In this document: in pieces, positions 36,394-45,451 of the stretch
Layout of the letters: each line of letters opens with the position of its first letter
Position numbering within the stretch: position 1 is the first letter of the stretch
Source of the DNA: Roseibium sp. HPY-6
Lineage (GTDB): Bacteria; Pseudomonadota; Alphaproteobacteria; Rhizobiales; Stappiaceae
Direction: 5' to 3'
Length of the DNA stretch: 64,000 nt
NCBI RefSeq assembly: GCF_040530035.1
Contig: NZ_JBEWCD010000004.1
Span: forward strand, 186,001 to 250,000
Position numbers and translations under genes: made by a program
Notes under the pieces: model-generated
What the model saw: only the letters and a program-made list of their open reading frames with translations
Database searches by the model: none
What the model was told of the DNA's origin: nothing

Positions 36394-37350
36394 ATGCGAA
36401 GCATTGTGCTTTCGAATGGCGGTTCAATTGGGTTTAGGCAACGTCTGAAACACTTCTTTTGGCAAATGATTCAAGTCTTACCGGATCGCGGTTTCATACT
36501 ACTGAAGTTTTTCTCCATGAGTGGTCGATTTCCGAACTTAGACCTTCCTCAAACCTTTACCGACAAGGTACAGGTCAGAAAACTGTATGATCGCGACCCG
36601 CTCTTTCCCGTTATGGTAGACAAACACGCTGTTAAGAGACTCGTCTCCGACCGGGTCGGAGATGACTACACAATCAAGACGCTGTGGGTCGGAAGTGACC
36701 TTTCCGAGGTCGATTGGAACTTGATCAAGCTTCCTGTTGTCGTGAAGCCAACCCACGGAAGTGGGCAGGGCGCTTTCCTTGAAAAACCGGAAGATATCAA
36801 TGCGTTGCTCAGAAGCAATCTCCCCGCAAAATGGTTGGCAACCGAACACCATCTTTATAACCGAGAATGGGCATACGGGGAATTTAAGCCGCAGCTAATC
36901 GTTGAAGAAATGCTTCAAGGCTTAACTGATGCGCCGGACGACTACCGCTTCTTCGTGTTTTCGGGTGAAGTACGCATGATTGAAGCCCGGCTCCGGCGCG
37001 AAGGCGTAGCGTATGAGGCCTATTTCGCACCTGACGGGACACGACTTGATCTAGAGTCAGGATATATTCCGCCCGCTCCCGGCCACGTGGAACTGCCTAC
37101 CAGCCTCGCAAAGATGACATCGATTGCAAAGCAACTAGCCAGTGGCACCGACTTCGTCAGAGTTGACCTTTATGCATGCAAGGAGCGCATTTTTGTTGGA
37201 GAGCTTACACTTTATCCGGGTGGTGGGTTTCCGGGGTGCGTTCCAGAAGCTTGGGATAAAAAACTCGGTGATATGTGGGATTTGCGTGCAAAGCCCCCAA
37301 AGCTTAGCAAAAGAAAACCGGTCGGTGTGAGACTACTTAGGCTCTCATGA
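36394..37350 (+). CDS. TupA-like ATP-grasp protein
   Basis: A 318-residue protein of the TupA-like ATP-grasp family (PF14305): LPQTFTDKVQVRKLYDRDPL, MVDKHAVKRLVSDRVG, LPVVVKPTHGSGQGAFLE, the hinge LIVEEML and FVRVDLYACKERIFVGELTLYPGGG with late ATP/Mg ligands. Such proteins occur in capsule and exopolysaccharide loci and are thought to ligate amino acids or similar groups to glycans. Here it stands alone between IS3 remnants, without other polysaccharide genes. ATG 36394 has GAGG seven bases upstream. Confidence 0.85.
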   Translation: MRSIVLSNGGSIGFRQRLKHFFWQMIQVLPDRGFILLKFFSMSGRFPNLDLPQTFTDKVQVRKLYDRDPLFPVMVDKHAVKRLVSDRVGDDYTIKTLWVGSDLSEVDWNLIKLPVVVKPTHGSGQGAFLEKPEDINALLRSNLPAKWLATEHHLYNREWAYGEFKPQLIVEEMLQGLTDAPDDYRFFVFSGEVRMIEARLRREGVAYEAYFAPDGTRLDLESGYIPPAPGHVELPTSLAKMTSIAKQLASGTDFVRVDLYACKERIFVGELTLYPGGGFPGCVPEAWDKKLGDMWDLRAKPPKLSKRKPVGVRLLRLS

Positions 37351-37374
37351 CAACGCTGGTGATTGTTGTGGTCG

Positions 37375-37610
37375 ACAGAAGCCTCGATTTTCTGTTCCAG
37401 ATCCCCCCGGGCATGAAGTAGTTTTCAAGCAGGATCCGGTTTTTCAAGGTCTGGTACCATCTTTCAATCATGCCTTGAGTTTGGGGAAGGTTGGGCGCTC
37501 TAGGCGTATGCTCCATGTTCTAGCCTTCCAATCACCGCGCTAGGTCACCGCGAAGTGGCACGGGCCATCGTCAGACAAGAGCCTCGGTTGCTGCCCGACT
37601 TCGCCCTGCG
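37375..37610 (-). pseudogene. IS3-type OrfB integrase-domain remnant
   Basis: The minus strand shows RLLSDDGPCHF then, in changing frames, MEHTPRAPNLPQTQ and GMIERWYQTLKNRILLENYF followed by MPG. This is the end of a DDE integrase domain as in IS3 OrfB. A G6 run shifts the frame, and stops interrupt it. It and the orfA remnant at 35.8-36.1 kb flank the ATP-grasp gene. Bases 37611-37887 show no other gene. Confidence 0.6.
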
Positions 37611-37887
37611 GCATGAAAATCTGGAAAGTGCTCTAGTGCCGAAGATATCTATCGATCGATGATCAACACAATATCCATACGCTCTTCATGCAAATTACTA
37701 AGTTTTTGCACCTGATTTTAAAAGCTGGCTTTTGACTAAGTGGAATGACTGACTGTGTTGCAAAAGCTTGAGGCTGTTTGGTTCAGTCGCTTGAATAACT
37801 GCTAAGACTCTTGAAACTGTTCTCTAAAATGGCGCGTCGCAATGGAGCACGCTATTATTGCGTCCAAAGTCTTGTAAGAAGAGAGTT

Positions 37888-38466
37888 ATGCTGGGTAAGC
37901 GAAAAACGGGCGACAAACTAGGTGACATCAGACGAGCGACGATTGCCGAAGTTGTCGAGCGAGGGTCATCTGCAGCCTCAGTGAACGCTATTGCAAAACG
38001 CGCCGGGCTCGCCGTTGGCACGGTCTACCGATATTATGAGAGTAAAGAGCAGCTACTTCGTACAGTTCAAATGACAATCAAAACTGAGTTGCATGAGCAA
38101 GTCATGAACGCCGCGAAGTCTGAGAATGGCGCTAAGGCTAAAGTACGGGCCATGTGGTTTAGCATTTTGGAATATGCGCACGAGAATCCGGACTCATTTC
38201 TCTTCTCAGAAGTCCTCATGAACTCGGCCCTTCTTACTGACAAGGAACGCGGCCGGATCGAGGCCATGCTTTTGGAAGGTACTCAGGTGATTGAGCGAGG
38301 AATAACTGAGGGTATCATCCAATCCGGTGATTTACGGGCGATTAGAACGATTATTATTGCGCCTGCTCTTCATCTTGGGCGGGCCACAGCACGCGTAGGC
38401 GAAGCGCCAAACTCTGCCTGTGCAGAAGAAACCTTCGATTTGTGCTGGAAAGCCATCTCGACCTGA
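37888..38466 (+). CDS. TetR-family transcriptional regulator
   Basis: A 192-residue regulator with an N-terminal TetR helix-turn-helix (IRRATIAEVVERGSSAASVN, AIAKRAGLAVGTVYRYYESK) and a helical ligand domain. ATG 37888 has AGAAGAGAG upstream; a TTG or CTG extension is unlikely. It is 47 bases before the periplasmic protein gene, with a palindrome between them, so it probably represses that gene. Confidence 0.88.
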   Translation: MLGKRKTGDKLGDIRRATIAEVVERGSSAASVNAIAKRAGLAVGTVYRYYESKEQLLRTVQMTIKTELHEQVMNAAKSENGAKAKVRAMWFSILEYAHENPDSFLFSEVLMNSALLTDKERGRIEAMLLEGTQVIERGITEGIIQSGDLRAIRTIIIAPALHLGRATARVGEAPNSACAEETFDLCWKAIST

Positions 38467-38473
38467 TCTAATA

Positions 38474-38493
38474 AAATGAATAGATACTCATTT
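38474..38493. promoter_or_regulatory. Candidate TetR operator
   Basis: A 20-base near-palindrome, AAATGAATAG/ATACTCATTT, with 8 of 10 positions symmetric. It lies between the TetR gene and the gene at 38514, overlapping the expected promoter. Confidence 0.5.
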
Positions 38494-38513
38494 TAGAAAG
38501 ATTGAAGTCTAAC

Positions 38514-39437
38514 ATGTCCCGTCTTCCCGCTCTGCTAACCGCTGCTGCGCTCACTCTTGTTTCTACGCCAGGTGTCGCTCAAATGACTGAAAACGAAATC
38601 CGTCAGGGCTACAAGGAACATGCGGCACTCACCCAATATTACCGATGGTATCAGTTTTATGAGCGGCCCGAAGGCGGTGTCGCCAATGCTTTGGATATTC
38701 TCACAGAGGACGTGAAAGTAACGTCAGGTTTGGGAACTGCGAACGGGCACGCTGAATATGAAACCCGTGTGACACGACTACCGGATGCGTGGAACAACTC
38801 CCATCATGTCCGGTCCACGAAGATCACTCACGGTGAAAATGGAAACATGACTCTGACGGCCCAAGTCACCTACCAAAATGTCGGAATGCTGGAAGACGGC
38901 GGCGTTAGGCAGGCCGATCTAATTTACTCTGTGGAACTCGTCCCGGGTGAAACAGTGCTTCCGCTTTTGTCGAACGTCCTGATCGAACAGAAGCGTGAGA
39001 CAGAAGCAGGCGAATTCAAGGATGCTTATGCTGAAAACCGTGTCAAAAGCCTTATGCATTACTGGTTGGCGCTTATTGAGGACCCAGAGCGTAATCCCGA
39101 GCCAGTGCGCGAAATCCTAGCAGAAGATTTCACTTTAAACTTTTCCAGCGGCGCGATCACCGATTTCGACGCTTTCGCGGCATGGCTGGCTGGGCCGGGC
39201 TCTCAAATTGAAGCGAGCACACACGTTCTAAGCAACTTCTCAGTCGAAGAGACTGAGACGGGCACTTATGCGATGACGGTCGATTTCAACTGGTCTGGTA
39301 TCGCACCGAACGGAACTATTTTAGTTGCCAAGACTCAGCATAGCTGGACTGTCACCAATGATCCTACTGAACGGTTTGCTCGAATAAAGTCCATTGATGT
39401 CGAGGTGCTAGAAAACTTCCAGCCGCGAGAAAACTAG
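38514..39437 (+). CDS. Periplasmic protein with two NTF2-like halves
   Basis: A 307-residue protein with a signal peptide (ALLTAAALTLVSTPGVAQ, cleaved after about residue 22). Two similar halves follow, each resembling a SnoaL/NTF2-like fold: ALTQYYRWYQFYERPEGGVA and RVKSLMHYWLALIEDPERNP, each followed by an ED(V/F)xx(T/N) strand. No catalytic motif can be assigned. It follows the TetR gene and probably responds to its ligand. No strong ribosome site is visible. Confidence 0.65.
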   Translation: MSRLPALLTAAALTLVSTPGVAQMTENEIRQGYKEHAALTQYYRWYQFYERPEGGVANALDILTEDVKVTSGLGTANGHAEYETRVTRLPDAWNNSHHVRSTKITHGENGNMTLTAQVTYQNVGMLEDGGVRQADLIYSVELVPGETVLPLLSNVLIEQKRETEAGEFKDAYAENRVKSLMHYWLALIEDPERNPEPVREILAEDFTLNFSSGAITDFDAFAAWLAGPGSQIEASTHVLSNFSVEETETGTYAMTVDFNWSGIAPNGTILVAKTQHSWTVTNDPTERFARIKSIDVEVLENFQPREN

Positions 39438-39606
39438 TTTGAGCTCCGAAAAATACCCTACTGAGGTGTGGGCTGATTTGATCCGTGCTTGCAGGTACCA
39501 AACTTGGAATAGTTGCCTTAGGCTTTATGATCCTTGTTCCTGAAACTTCCTGGTCGCTTGCTAAGTATTTCGCCCTCCTATCAAAAGGGGGCAAATCACA
39601 CCCGTA

Positions 39607-40375
39607 TTAGGCCGTGGACTCATAAACGCGTAGCCAAAGGCGGATCGCCGCGAGCTTCACAAAGGTAAGGAAGTTGGCGGCCCGCTTCTGGTAACGTGTG
39701 GCAATGCGGCGGCAGTTCTTGATCGGATTGAAGAACCGTTCGACCAGATTTCGATCCCTCTGGAGGTACGGGCTGAAGCAGATTGGCTCTCGCCGGTTAC
39801 GGCGCGGCGGAATGTTTGTCTACCCTCCACGCGCCGCGACAAGCAACCTGATGGTGTCTGAATCATACGCCTTGTCGGCCAGTAGCACTGCACCTTCCGG
39901 CATATCGCTGAACATGTCGTTCGCGCCCAGGATGTCGTGTTGATGACCGGGTGCAATCGCCAATCTGAGCGGCAAGCTCTTCGCATCAACAACGGCATGG
40001 ATATTGGTCGTCAGCCCTCAGCGAGAGCGACCGAGACCTTCTGTTTCCCCATGCTTGATGCTTGATGCATATTGCGTGCTGATGAGCAAGGACGATTGTG
40101 CCGTCGTTCATCTGCACCTGTGCATCGTCTCGATGTGATATCGCAGTCGAGATGCGATCCCATACACCGGCGCGACGCCACCGCACGAACCGATTGTAGC
40201 AGATGGTTTACGGCCCATAGCAGTCGGGAAGATCCCGCCAAGGGGCGCCCGACTTCAATACCCAAATATACCTTTCAGGACACGCCTGTCGTCCCCCCGC
40301 AGAACACCCCTTTGATTTACAGGGCAGAATAGGTTCGATGACGCGCCACTCGGCGTCAGGCAGGGCATATCGCAT
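39607..40375 (-). pseudogene. IS5/IS427-group transposase, disrupted
   Basis: The minus strand begins MRYALPDAEWRVIEPILPC and continues, in several frames, with GAPWRDLPDCYGP, FVRWRRAGVWDRI, GLTTNIHAVVDAKSLPLRLA, ILGANDMFSDMPEGAVLLADKAYDS, DRNLVERFFNPIKN and VKLAAIRLWLRVYESTA. This is a complete IS5-type DDE transposase in outline, broken by at least two frameshifts and stops. The gap 40376-40571 next to it shows no gene. Confidence 0.8.
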
Positions 40376-40571
40376 GATCGGGGCTCCTTCATTGAGCTTG
40401 AATCACACTGACGTCCTTCGTTCAATGTCTGCTTAGTTGCTAGAAATAGACCCTGCTTTCTCCGACCAGATCGTCTCAAGATGACCCGAAGCCGTCATTC
40501 GATGCCGTTGGTGCGAAATGGCGCTCAGCGGACGGTGCGGTCATTCGCCGCGGCTGCGCCAAAGTCCGCTT

Positions 40572-41180
40572 TTAATAGTGAGGCGGTGTCATAGCCCAAA
40601 CAACTGTCGTTACCTCAGCACTTGGATTCCGGTACCGATGTGGTCGGTCGGAATCGAAGTGAAAGCTGTCTCCAGCCTCCAGCACGTAGACCTTATCCTC
40701 GATGGTCAGCTCCAACTTGCCGCCAACGACATAGCCCGCTTCTTCTCCGTTGTGGCTGTAGAGTTCGTCGTCTGAAGTAGCGCCGGGTTGGAGGGTGCAG
40801 AGCAGCATTTCCAGCTTGCCTGTCAGCGTCGGGCAGAGAAGTTCGTCCTTGATACCCGTGTCGAACCGAATGGACCGCCTGCGGCCTGATCTGACGATGA
40901 TATCGGCGTCGGGGTCCTGCTCGTCTTCGGGATCGGGGAAAAACCAGTGTATGCTCACATCCAGCGCTTGCGCCAACGCGTTCAGCGCGCGAACGGACGG
41001 TGACGCCTGATTGCGCTCAAGCTGGCTCAAGAAACCGACCGACAGACCTGCCTTGTCGGCCAAGGCTTGCAATGTCATGGACCGTGCCTTGCGGAGCTCT
41101 CTGAGCCTCCCGCCAAGAATTGTCGCGGTCTCTCGTGGACTGGCAGCTTTCGCATCCGCTGGCATCGTTTTGCTAACCAT
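40572..41180 (-). CDS. XRE-family regulator with cupin domain
   Basis: A 202-residue regulator: an XRE helix-turn-helix at about residues 25-80 (LRELRKARSMTLQALADKAG, SVGFLSQLERNQASPSVRAL) and a C-terminal cupin_2 (EEAGYVVGGKLELTIEDKVY and ADSFHFDSDRPHRY-like GDSFHF ... PHRYRN). This class typically controls catabolic genes for amines, amino acids or carboxylates. It is divergent from the ThDP enzyme gene, with a dyad between them. Confidence 0.88.
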   Translation of the reverse strand: MVSKTMPADAKAASPRETATILGGRLRELRKARSMTLQALADKAGLSVGFLSQLERNQASPSVRALNALAQALDVSIHWFFPDPEDEQDPDADIIVRSGRRRSIRFDTGIKDELLCPTLTGKLEMLLCTLQPGATSDDELYSHNGEEAGYVVGGKLELTIEDKVYVLEAGDSFHFDSDRPHRYRNPSAEVTTVVWAMTPPHY

Positions 41181-41201
41181 CTCTTGTCGCCTTGGCTTGA
41201 C

Positions 41202-41233
41202 TCATCAAAATTTTAGTAGCATTTTTTTGATGA
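41202..41233. promoter_or_regulatory. Candidate XRE-cupin operator in a divergent promoter
   Basis: TCATCAAAA (41202-41210) and TTTTGATGA (41225-41233) form a perfect 9-base inverted repeat with a 14-base spacer. It lies in the 77-base gap between the regulator and the ThDP enzyme gene. Confidence 0.55.
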
Positions 41234-41257
41234 AAACAAAAATCGTGTGAGACCTCT

Positions 41258-43123
41258 ATGACAAAAACCGTAAGCCAAGTCATCGCCAAAGCGTTGAAAA
41301 CCTACGAGGTGCCCTTTGTCGCTGGCATACCAGGCCATGGGAACTGGTCCTTGACGAATGCGTTTCACCACTCAGAAGAGGCACCACGGTTTGTGCAGGT
41401 GATGCACGAACAGTCGGCAGCCCATATGGCTGATGCCTGCTTTCGGCTGACAGGCGAGCCTGGAGCTGTGACGGCCTCGGTTGGGCCTGGCGCAGCTAAT
41501 ACGTTGATGGGCTTGGCGACGGCATATGCGGACTCCAGCGCATGTCTGGCCCTGACTGGCTCAGGTGCCACCCATATGCGCGGACATGGCGTGATGCAGA
41601 CACTGGACCGCAAACATGCTCCCGATTTTCCCAAAATGGCTGAACCGGCCACGAAGGCGCAGTTTGAAATCCATTCTGCCGACGCGACCGCGTCTGTCTT
41701 GCACAGAAGCTTCAACGCGATGCGGACGGGACGACCGGGACCAGTCAGCATCGACATTCCGATGGACGTTCAAGTGGCGTCCACCGACATCGACGTGAGC
41801 GAGCTCTCCAAGCGCCTACCCACGGGAGCGCCCCGGCCAGATTCCGATGCACTCGACGCGGCGCTTGCACTACTTCAATCGGCTGAAAGGCCAGTCGTTG
41901 TTCTGGGTGGAGGCGTCTTAATTGCAGGGGCCACATCTCAGCTCCCCGCGTTTCTCGAACTGGCCTGCCTCCCGGCAGTTCACACATGGAATGGAAAGGG
42001 GGCGCTGGTCGATGACCATCCGCTGAACGTAGGACCAATCGGTGTAGGAGGTTCGAAGGCTGCAAATGAGATCGCAGCAACTGCGGATGTCGTGCTGGCG
42101 CTTGGGTGCCGGTTCTCGGATTGGTCATCGTCATCCTTCCGCAAAGGGGTCACCTTCTCGATCCCTGATAGCAAGCTCATTCATATCGACATTGACCCGC
42201 AAACCATCGGCAGAACCTATCCCGCCGACGTTGGTATCGTGGCTGACCTCAAGCAAGCGCTTGGTGACCTACACGCCGGTCTTTCCAAGTTACAGAGCCA
42301 GGCCGCATGGGAGAGGCGCGCACCATGGCTCGACCGGATTGCAGCGAACAAGAAGGACTGGGAAGAAACAGTCGCCAAACGTGTTGATGCAGAAGGCATT
42401 CCAGCGTCGATGCTGGCTGTGTTCAAGCGGCTGCGGCGCGCTTTGCCGAGGGAGGCCGTCGTCACAGTTGGTTCTGGCCATTGTCAGGCGGCGGTTCGGC
42501 AGGGCTTCCAATGTCTTGAACCCCATACCCATGTAACCTCGGGTGGATATTCAACCATGGGCTTTGCCGTCCCGGCAGCGATAGCCTCAGCTATCGTGCG
42601 ACCAGACGCACCAGTCGTTGCAATTCTTGGCGACGGAGACTTTTTGATGTCTGCCCACGAGCTTGCAACGTGCGTTATGCAGGGCCTGCCTGTCATCATC
42701 CTCTTGTTGAACAACGCAGGGTTCATCTCAATCCGTGATGGACAGGATGCGATCTTCGGGCGCAACGTGGCCTCCGAGTTTCATGAAATCTCTGCAAGCC
42801 CTTCTGGATACTCCCCTGACTTCGCAGCACTCGCCAAATCGTTCCACTTGGATACCTCTGTCCGTGTCGAACGGCTGGACGACATCGAGCCAGCGATCAA
42901 GCGCGCGATTGCGTCCCAAGGGCCTGCGCTGATCGAAGTGCCAATCACACGTGACCCGGCATTGGCAGGCGCTGAAGGAGCAGGTTGGTGGGACTTCCCG
43001 CACACAGTAGATGCCTTGGTAGAAATACAAGAGGACTACGGTTTTGGTCGTGCAGCTCAGCAACATTTGGGGGCCGATACGAGCGAAACGGAACTCCGTC
43101 TGCCACTTGCCATTTATGGATGA
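41258..43123 (+). CDS. Thiamine-diphosphate-dependent enzyme (acetolactate synthase-like)
   Basis: A 621-residue three-domain ThDP enzyme. The N-terminal PYR domain has the catalytic Glu in VMHEQSAAHMADACFRLTG. A central domain (ERPVVVLGGGVLIAG) follows, then the C-terminal PP domain with the ThDP/Mg motif GDGDFLMSAHEL ending LLNNAGF. The active-site HGVMQ-type segment is MRGHGVMQTLD. The family includes acetolactate synthase, benzoylformate decarboxylase and sulfoacetaldehyde acetyltransferase; the reaction here is not settled. Its pairing with an XRE-cupin regulator points to catabolism rather than branched-chain amino-acid synthesis, and no small regulatory subunit is adjacent. Confidence 0.85.
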   Translation: MTKTVSQVIAKALKTYEVPFVAGIPGHGNWSLTNAFHHSEEAPRFVQVMHEQSAAHMADACFRLTGEPGAVTASVGPGAANTLMGLATAYADSSACLALTGSGATHMRGHGVMQTLDRKHAPDFPKMAEPATKAQFEIHSADATASVLHRSFNAMRTGRPGPVSIDIPMDVQVASTDIDVSELSKRLPTGAPRPDSDALDAALALLQSAERPVVVLGGGVLIAGATSQLPAFLELACLPAVHTWNGKGALVDDHPLNVGPIGVGGSKAANEIAATADVVLALGCRFSDWSSSSFRKGVTFSIPDSKLIHIDIDPQTIGRTYPADVGIVADLKQALGDLHAGLSKLQSQAAWERRAPWLDRIAANKKDWEETVAKRVDAEGIPASMLAVFKRLRRALPREAVVTVGSGHCQAAVRQGFQCLEPHTHVTSGGYSTMGFAVPAAIASAIVRPDAPVVAILGDGDFLMSAHELATCVMQGLPVIILLLNNAGFISIRDGQDAIFGRNVASEFHEISASPSGYSPDFAALAKSFHLDTSVRVERLDDIEPAIKRAIASQGPALIEVPITRDPALAGAEGAGWWDFPHTVDALVEIQEDYGFGRAAQQHLGADTSETELRLPLAIYG

Positions 43124-43319
43124 GTTGGAGATTGCCGAAGCCGACATTTGCACATCGCCTCGCATCAAGAACTTTGGGCTCGAAGTAGATCTTTGCTGCA
43201 CAACTAACCGATGACGGCTATGTCGGATCGACAGCTAAAATCCGGGCTACCGTCAAAACCAGACATTGCCGTTTATGAGTACACGGCCTAGTCTTTTCCG
43301 CTCCTGACAACTTGAACTT

Positions 43320-43544
43320 TTATTTCTCAACCAGATCGACAACCCGTTCCTTGGCCTAGATTGCAAGGTGGCGTTCGTAAGCACACGCGTCGTCAATCTC
43401 GGGCGTATCGATGTTTTCGATCCACACATTCTCAGCGCCATGCCGCCTACCGATCAGGAAAGAAGCCCCACCCCAAATGCGAAGCATTTCAGGCTGACAA
43501 CCAGCTGCGCAAAGAAGAACCGTGACTGCAACAAGTGATACCAA
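43320..43544 (-). pseudogene. Thermonuclease-like (SNase) exported protein, interrupted
   Basis: Starting at TTG 43544, 2 bases after virD4, the minus strand reads VSLVAVTVLLCAAGC (lipoprotein-like signal), then NVWIENIDTPEIDDACAYER and HLAI, a TAG, and AKERVVDLVEK to a second stop. NIDTPE and the CxxE segment are staphylococcal-nuclease motifs found in plasmid-transfer-associated SNase proteins. The nonsense codon and truncation suggest a dead gene. Bases 43124-43319 hold nothing else clear. Confidence 0.5.
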
Positions 43545-43546
43545 CG

Positions 43547-45451
43547 CTATGCTCTTTCAATATTTTCTTGCTGAACGCTGCCGATGAGATTCAATAATTT
43601 GTTTTGTTCGTTCAAAAGCGCATCAGCTCGTTTTTCTGTTAAGTCCGAACTCCCGTCTGTCTCACTTTTCAAGCGCTTGAGCCTTGATCCGGACACGTTG
43701 GATGCCTCCGGCGTTTCTTGATCCGCAGATTGCAGATTAAAAACTTGCGCTCTGGGCTTGGAGGCAGCGACAATAATCGGCGGTTCCGGCAACCGGCCTG
43801 ATTGTGCCTCAAAGAGCTTCTTCAGCTCCCGGTCTTCGAAATATCGGACTTTCTTCGCCCGAACCGCATTCTGGCCCTGGATGAGCAACACAACCTCGTC
43901 ATCTCCGAGCCGGCGCAGATCTTCCGGGCGAAGCAAGCGGGCACCCTCCTCCCGCTCGGAAATGTTCGAACCGCCGAACTCGTTCATGCGCCAGGACTTC
44001 GACCGGCTCTTGCGGGTGAAATCGCCAATCGACTTGGACACATACTCAGGAGTTTCCGCATCGGCCGGAGCCATGAAGAGCTGCAGCCGGCAATTGGCAA
44101 GGAAGTTCTGGGCGCCATCGTTGCCGTAAGCTGCTTTCAGGTTAGAGATCGATTGCGCCACGACCATCATCCGGCCGCCATAGGATCGCAGCGTCGTGAT
44201 CCCTTGGCTAAGAGAACCCATTTTGCCAAGTGCTGGAAACTCGTCCATCAGAAGCAGAACCGGATAAGGTTCATCTTCGCCGGGCTCCGATCGCTGTAAA
44301 ATCGAAACCGTCTGCTGGAACATCATCCGGATCAACGGTGAGAGCACTTGAAGGTCGTTCGGACCGACGACCAGGAAGATGCTTGCCGGACGGCGGCGCA
44401 GCTCCGATATGGAAAAATCACTGGCCTCCGTCGCACGCCGTACATGATATTCGGCCCACTGACCGAGGCCTCCATCAAAGAGCACGGACATATAGGCTGA
44501 GACGGTCTTATAGTCCGTTCCAGCCATGCGGTTGTAAATCGCCTTGGCCTCTTCAACACCGGTCTCATCTGCGAGCTGCTTGAAGAGCGCTGCAAAGTCC
44601 GCCTCGCCCTCCCCGTCCTCCCGTTTGCCCTGGGACAAAAGATCATAGACCGTGCCGAGGTTTGCTGAGTTGTGCTCAATCGCGACCAGGATCGTGGCGA
44701 CAAGGATCTGTTTCGCCGATGGCATGAACCCCTGAGCGTTGTTGCCCGGAAGATAAAGCAGCGATTCCGCAATGCGCTGCGCTTCCGCGTATCGGCGTTT
44801 TTCCGGCAGCGCTGCAACATCTTCTAAAGGATTGTACCGGTGCGTCTTCTCTTCCTCATCGAAGGGAGCAAACTTGTAGATCAGATCGCCCATCTCTTTG
44901 CGCTGACGGCTGGTCTTCTCGAAATTCTCGCCCTTCACATCGAGGCAAATGACACTGCCCGGGTAGGTGAGCAGCGTCGGGATCACCACACCGACACCCT
45001 TCCCTGACCCGGTCGGAGCAGCGATGAAGGAATGCGGGATATCCTGACTGCTGATAAATTTACCGCGACCCTTCGGCAGCGAGGTCTTGGCATAGATCGG
45101 CCCGGCGACCTTTGCGGCCGGAGAAAGCAACTTGTTTTTCTGAAGGTCTTGAAGGCTCGCCCATCGGGCGGATCCATGACTATCAAGCGACGGCCGGACC
45201 CCGAGTGCGATCGCGCCAATCATCCCGGCCAGGCCACCACCACCGCAGATCAGGAGAACATGCGTCCAATAGCGCTCGTTGATCAAATCGCCCCATGGGC
45301 TGACCCTGAGCGCATCCAGCAACTGGAATTGGTCAAGCGGAACACCAATCCGAAAATCGACATAGGCACCGGCCAACAAGAACCCGACGATGGCTCCCAG
45401 AACCAAACCGAAAAGCCCGAAGAACAAACCGTCCTTGATAATCTGGTTCAC
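43547..45451 (-). CDS. virD4: VirD4/TraG-type type IV coupling protein
   Basis: A 634-residue coupling ATPase. Two N-terminal membrane helices (FFGLFGLVLGAIVGFLLAG and VLLICGGGGLAGMIGAIALG) anchor it in the inner membrane. Walker A is APTGSGKGVGVV, Walker B VLLLMDEFPALG, with the conserved FLANCRLQLFMAP late in the domain. It feeds relaxase-bound DNA to a type IV secretion pore. Its ATG overlaps the virD2 stop by 4 bases. No virB genes are in this window, so the pore must be encoded elsewhere. Confidence 0.93.
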   Translation of the reverse strand: MNQIIKDGLFFGLFGLVLGAIVGFLLAGAYVDFRIGVPLDQFQLLDALRVSPWGDLINERYWTHVLLICGGGGLAGMIGAIALGVRPSLDSHGSARWASLQDLQKNKLLSPAAKVAGPIYAKTSLPKGRGKFISSQDIPHSFIAAPTGSGKGVGVVIPTLLTYPGSVICLDVKGENFEKTSRQRKEMGDLIYKFAPFDEEEKTHRYNPLEDVAALPEKRRYAEAQRIAESLLYLPGNNAQGFMPSAKQILVATILVAIEHNSANLGTVYDLLSQGKREDGEGEADFAALFKQLADETGVEEAKAIYNRMAGTDYKTVSAYMSVLFDGGLGQWAEYHVRRATEASDFSISELRRRPASIFLVVGPNDLQVLSPLIRMMFQQTVSILQRSEPGEDEPYPVLLLMDEFPALGKMGSLSQGITTLRSYGGRMMVVAQSISNLKAAYGNDGAQNFLANCRLQLFMAPADAETPEYVSKSIGDFTRKSRSKSWRMNEFGGSNISEREEGARLLRPEDLRRLGDDEVVLLIQGQNAVRAKKVRYFEDRELKKLFEAQSGRLPEPPIIVAASKPRAQVFNLQSADQETPEASNVSGSRLKRLKSETDGSSDLTEKRADALLNEQNKLLNLIGSVQQENIERA

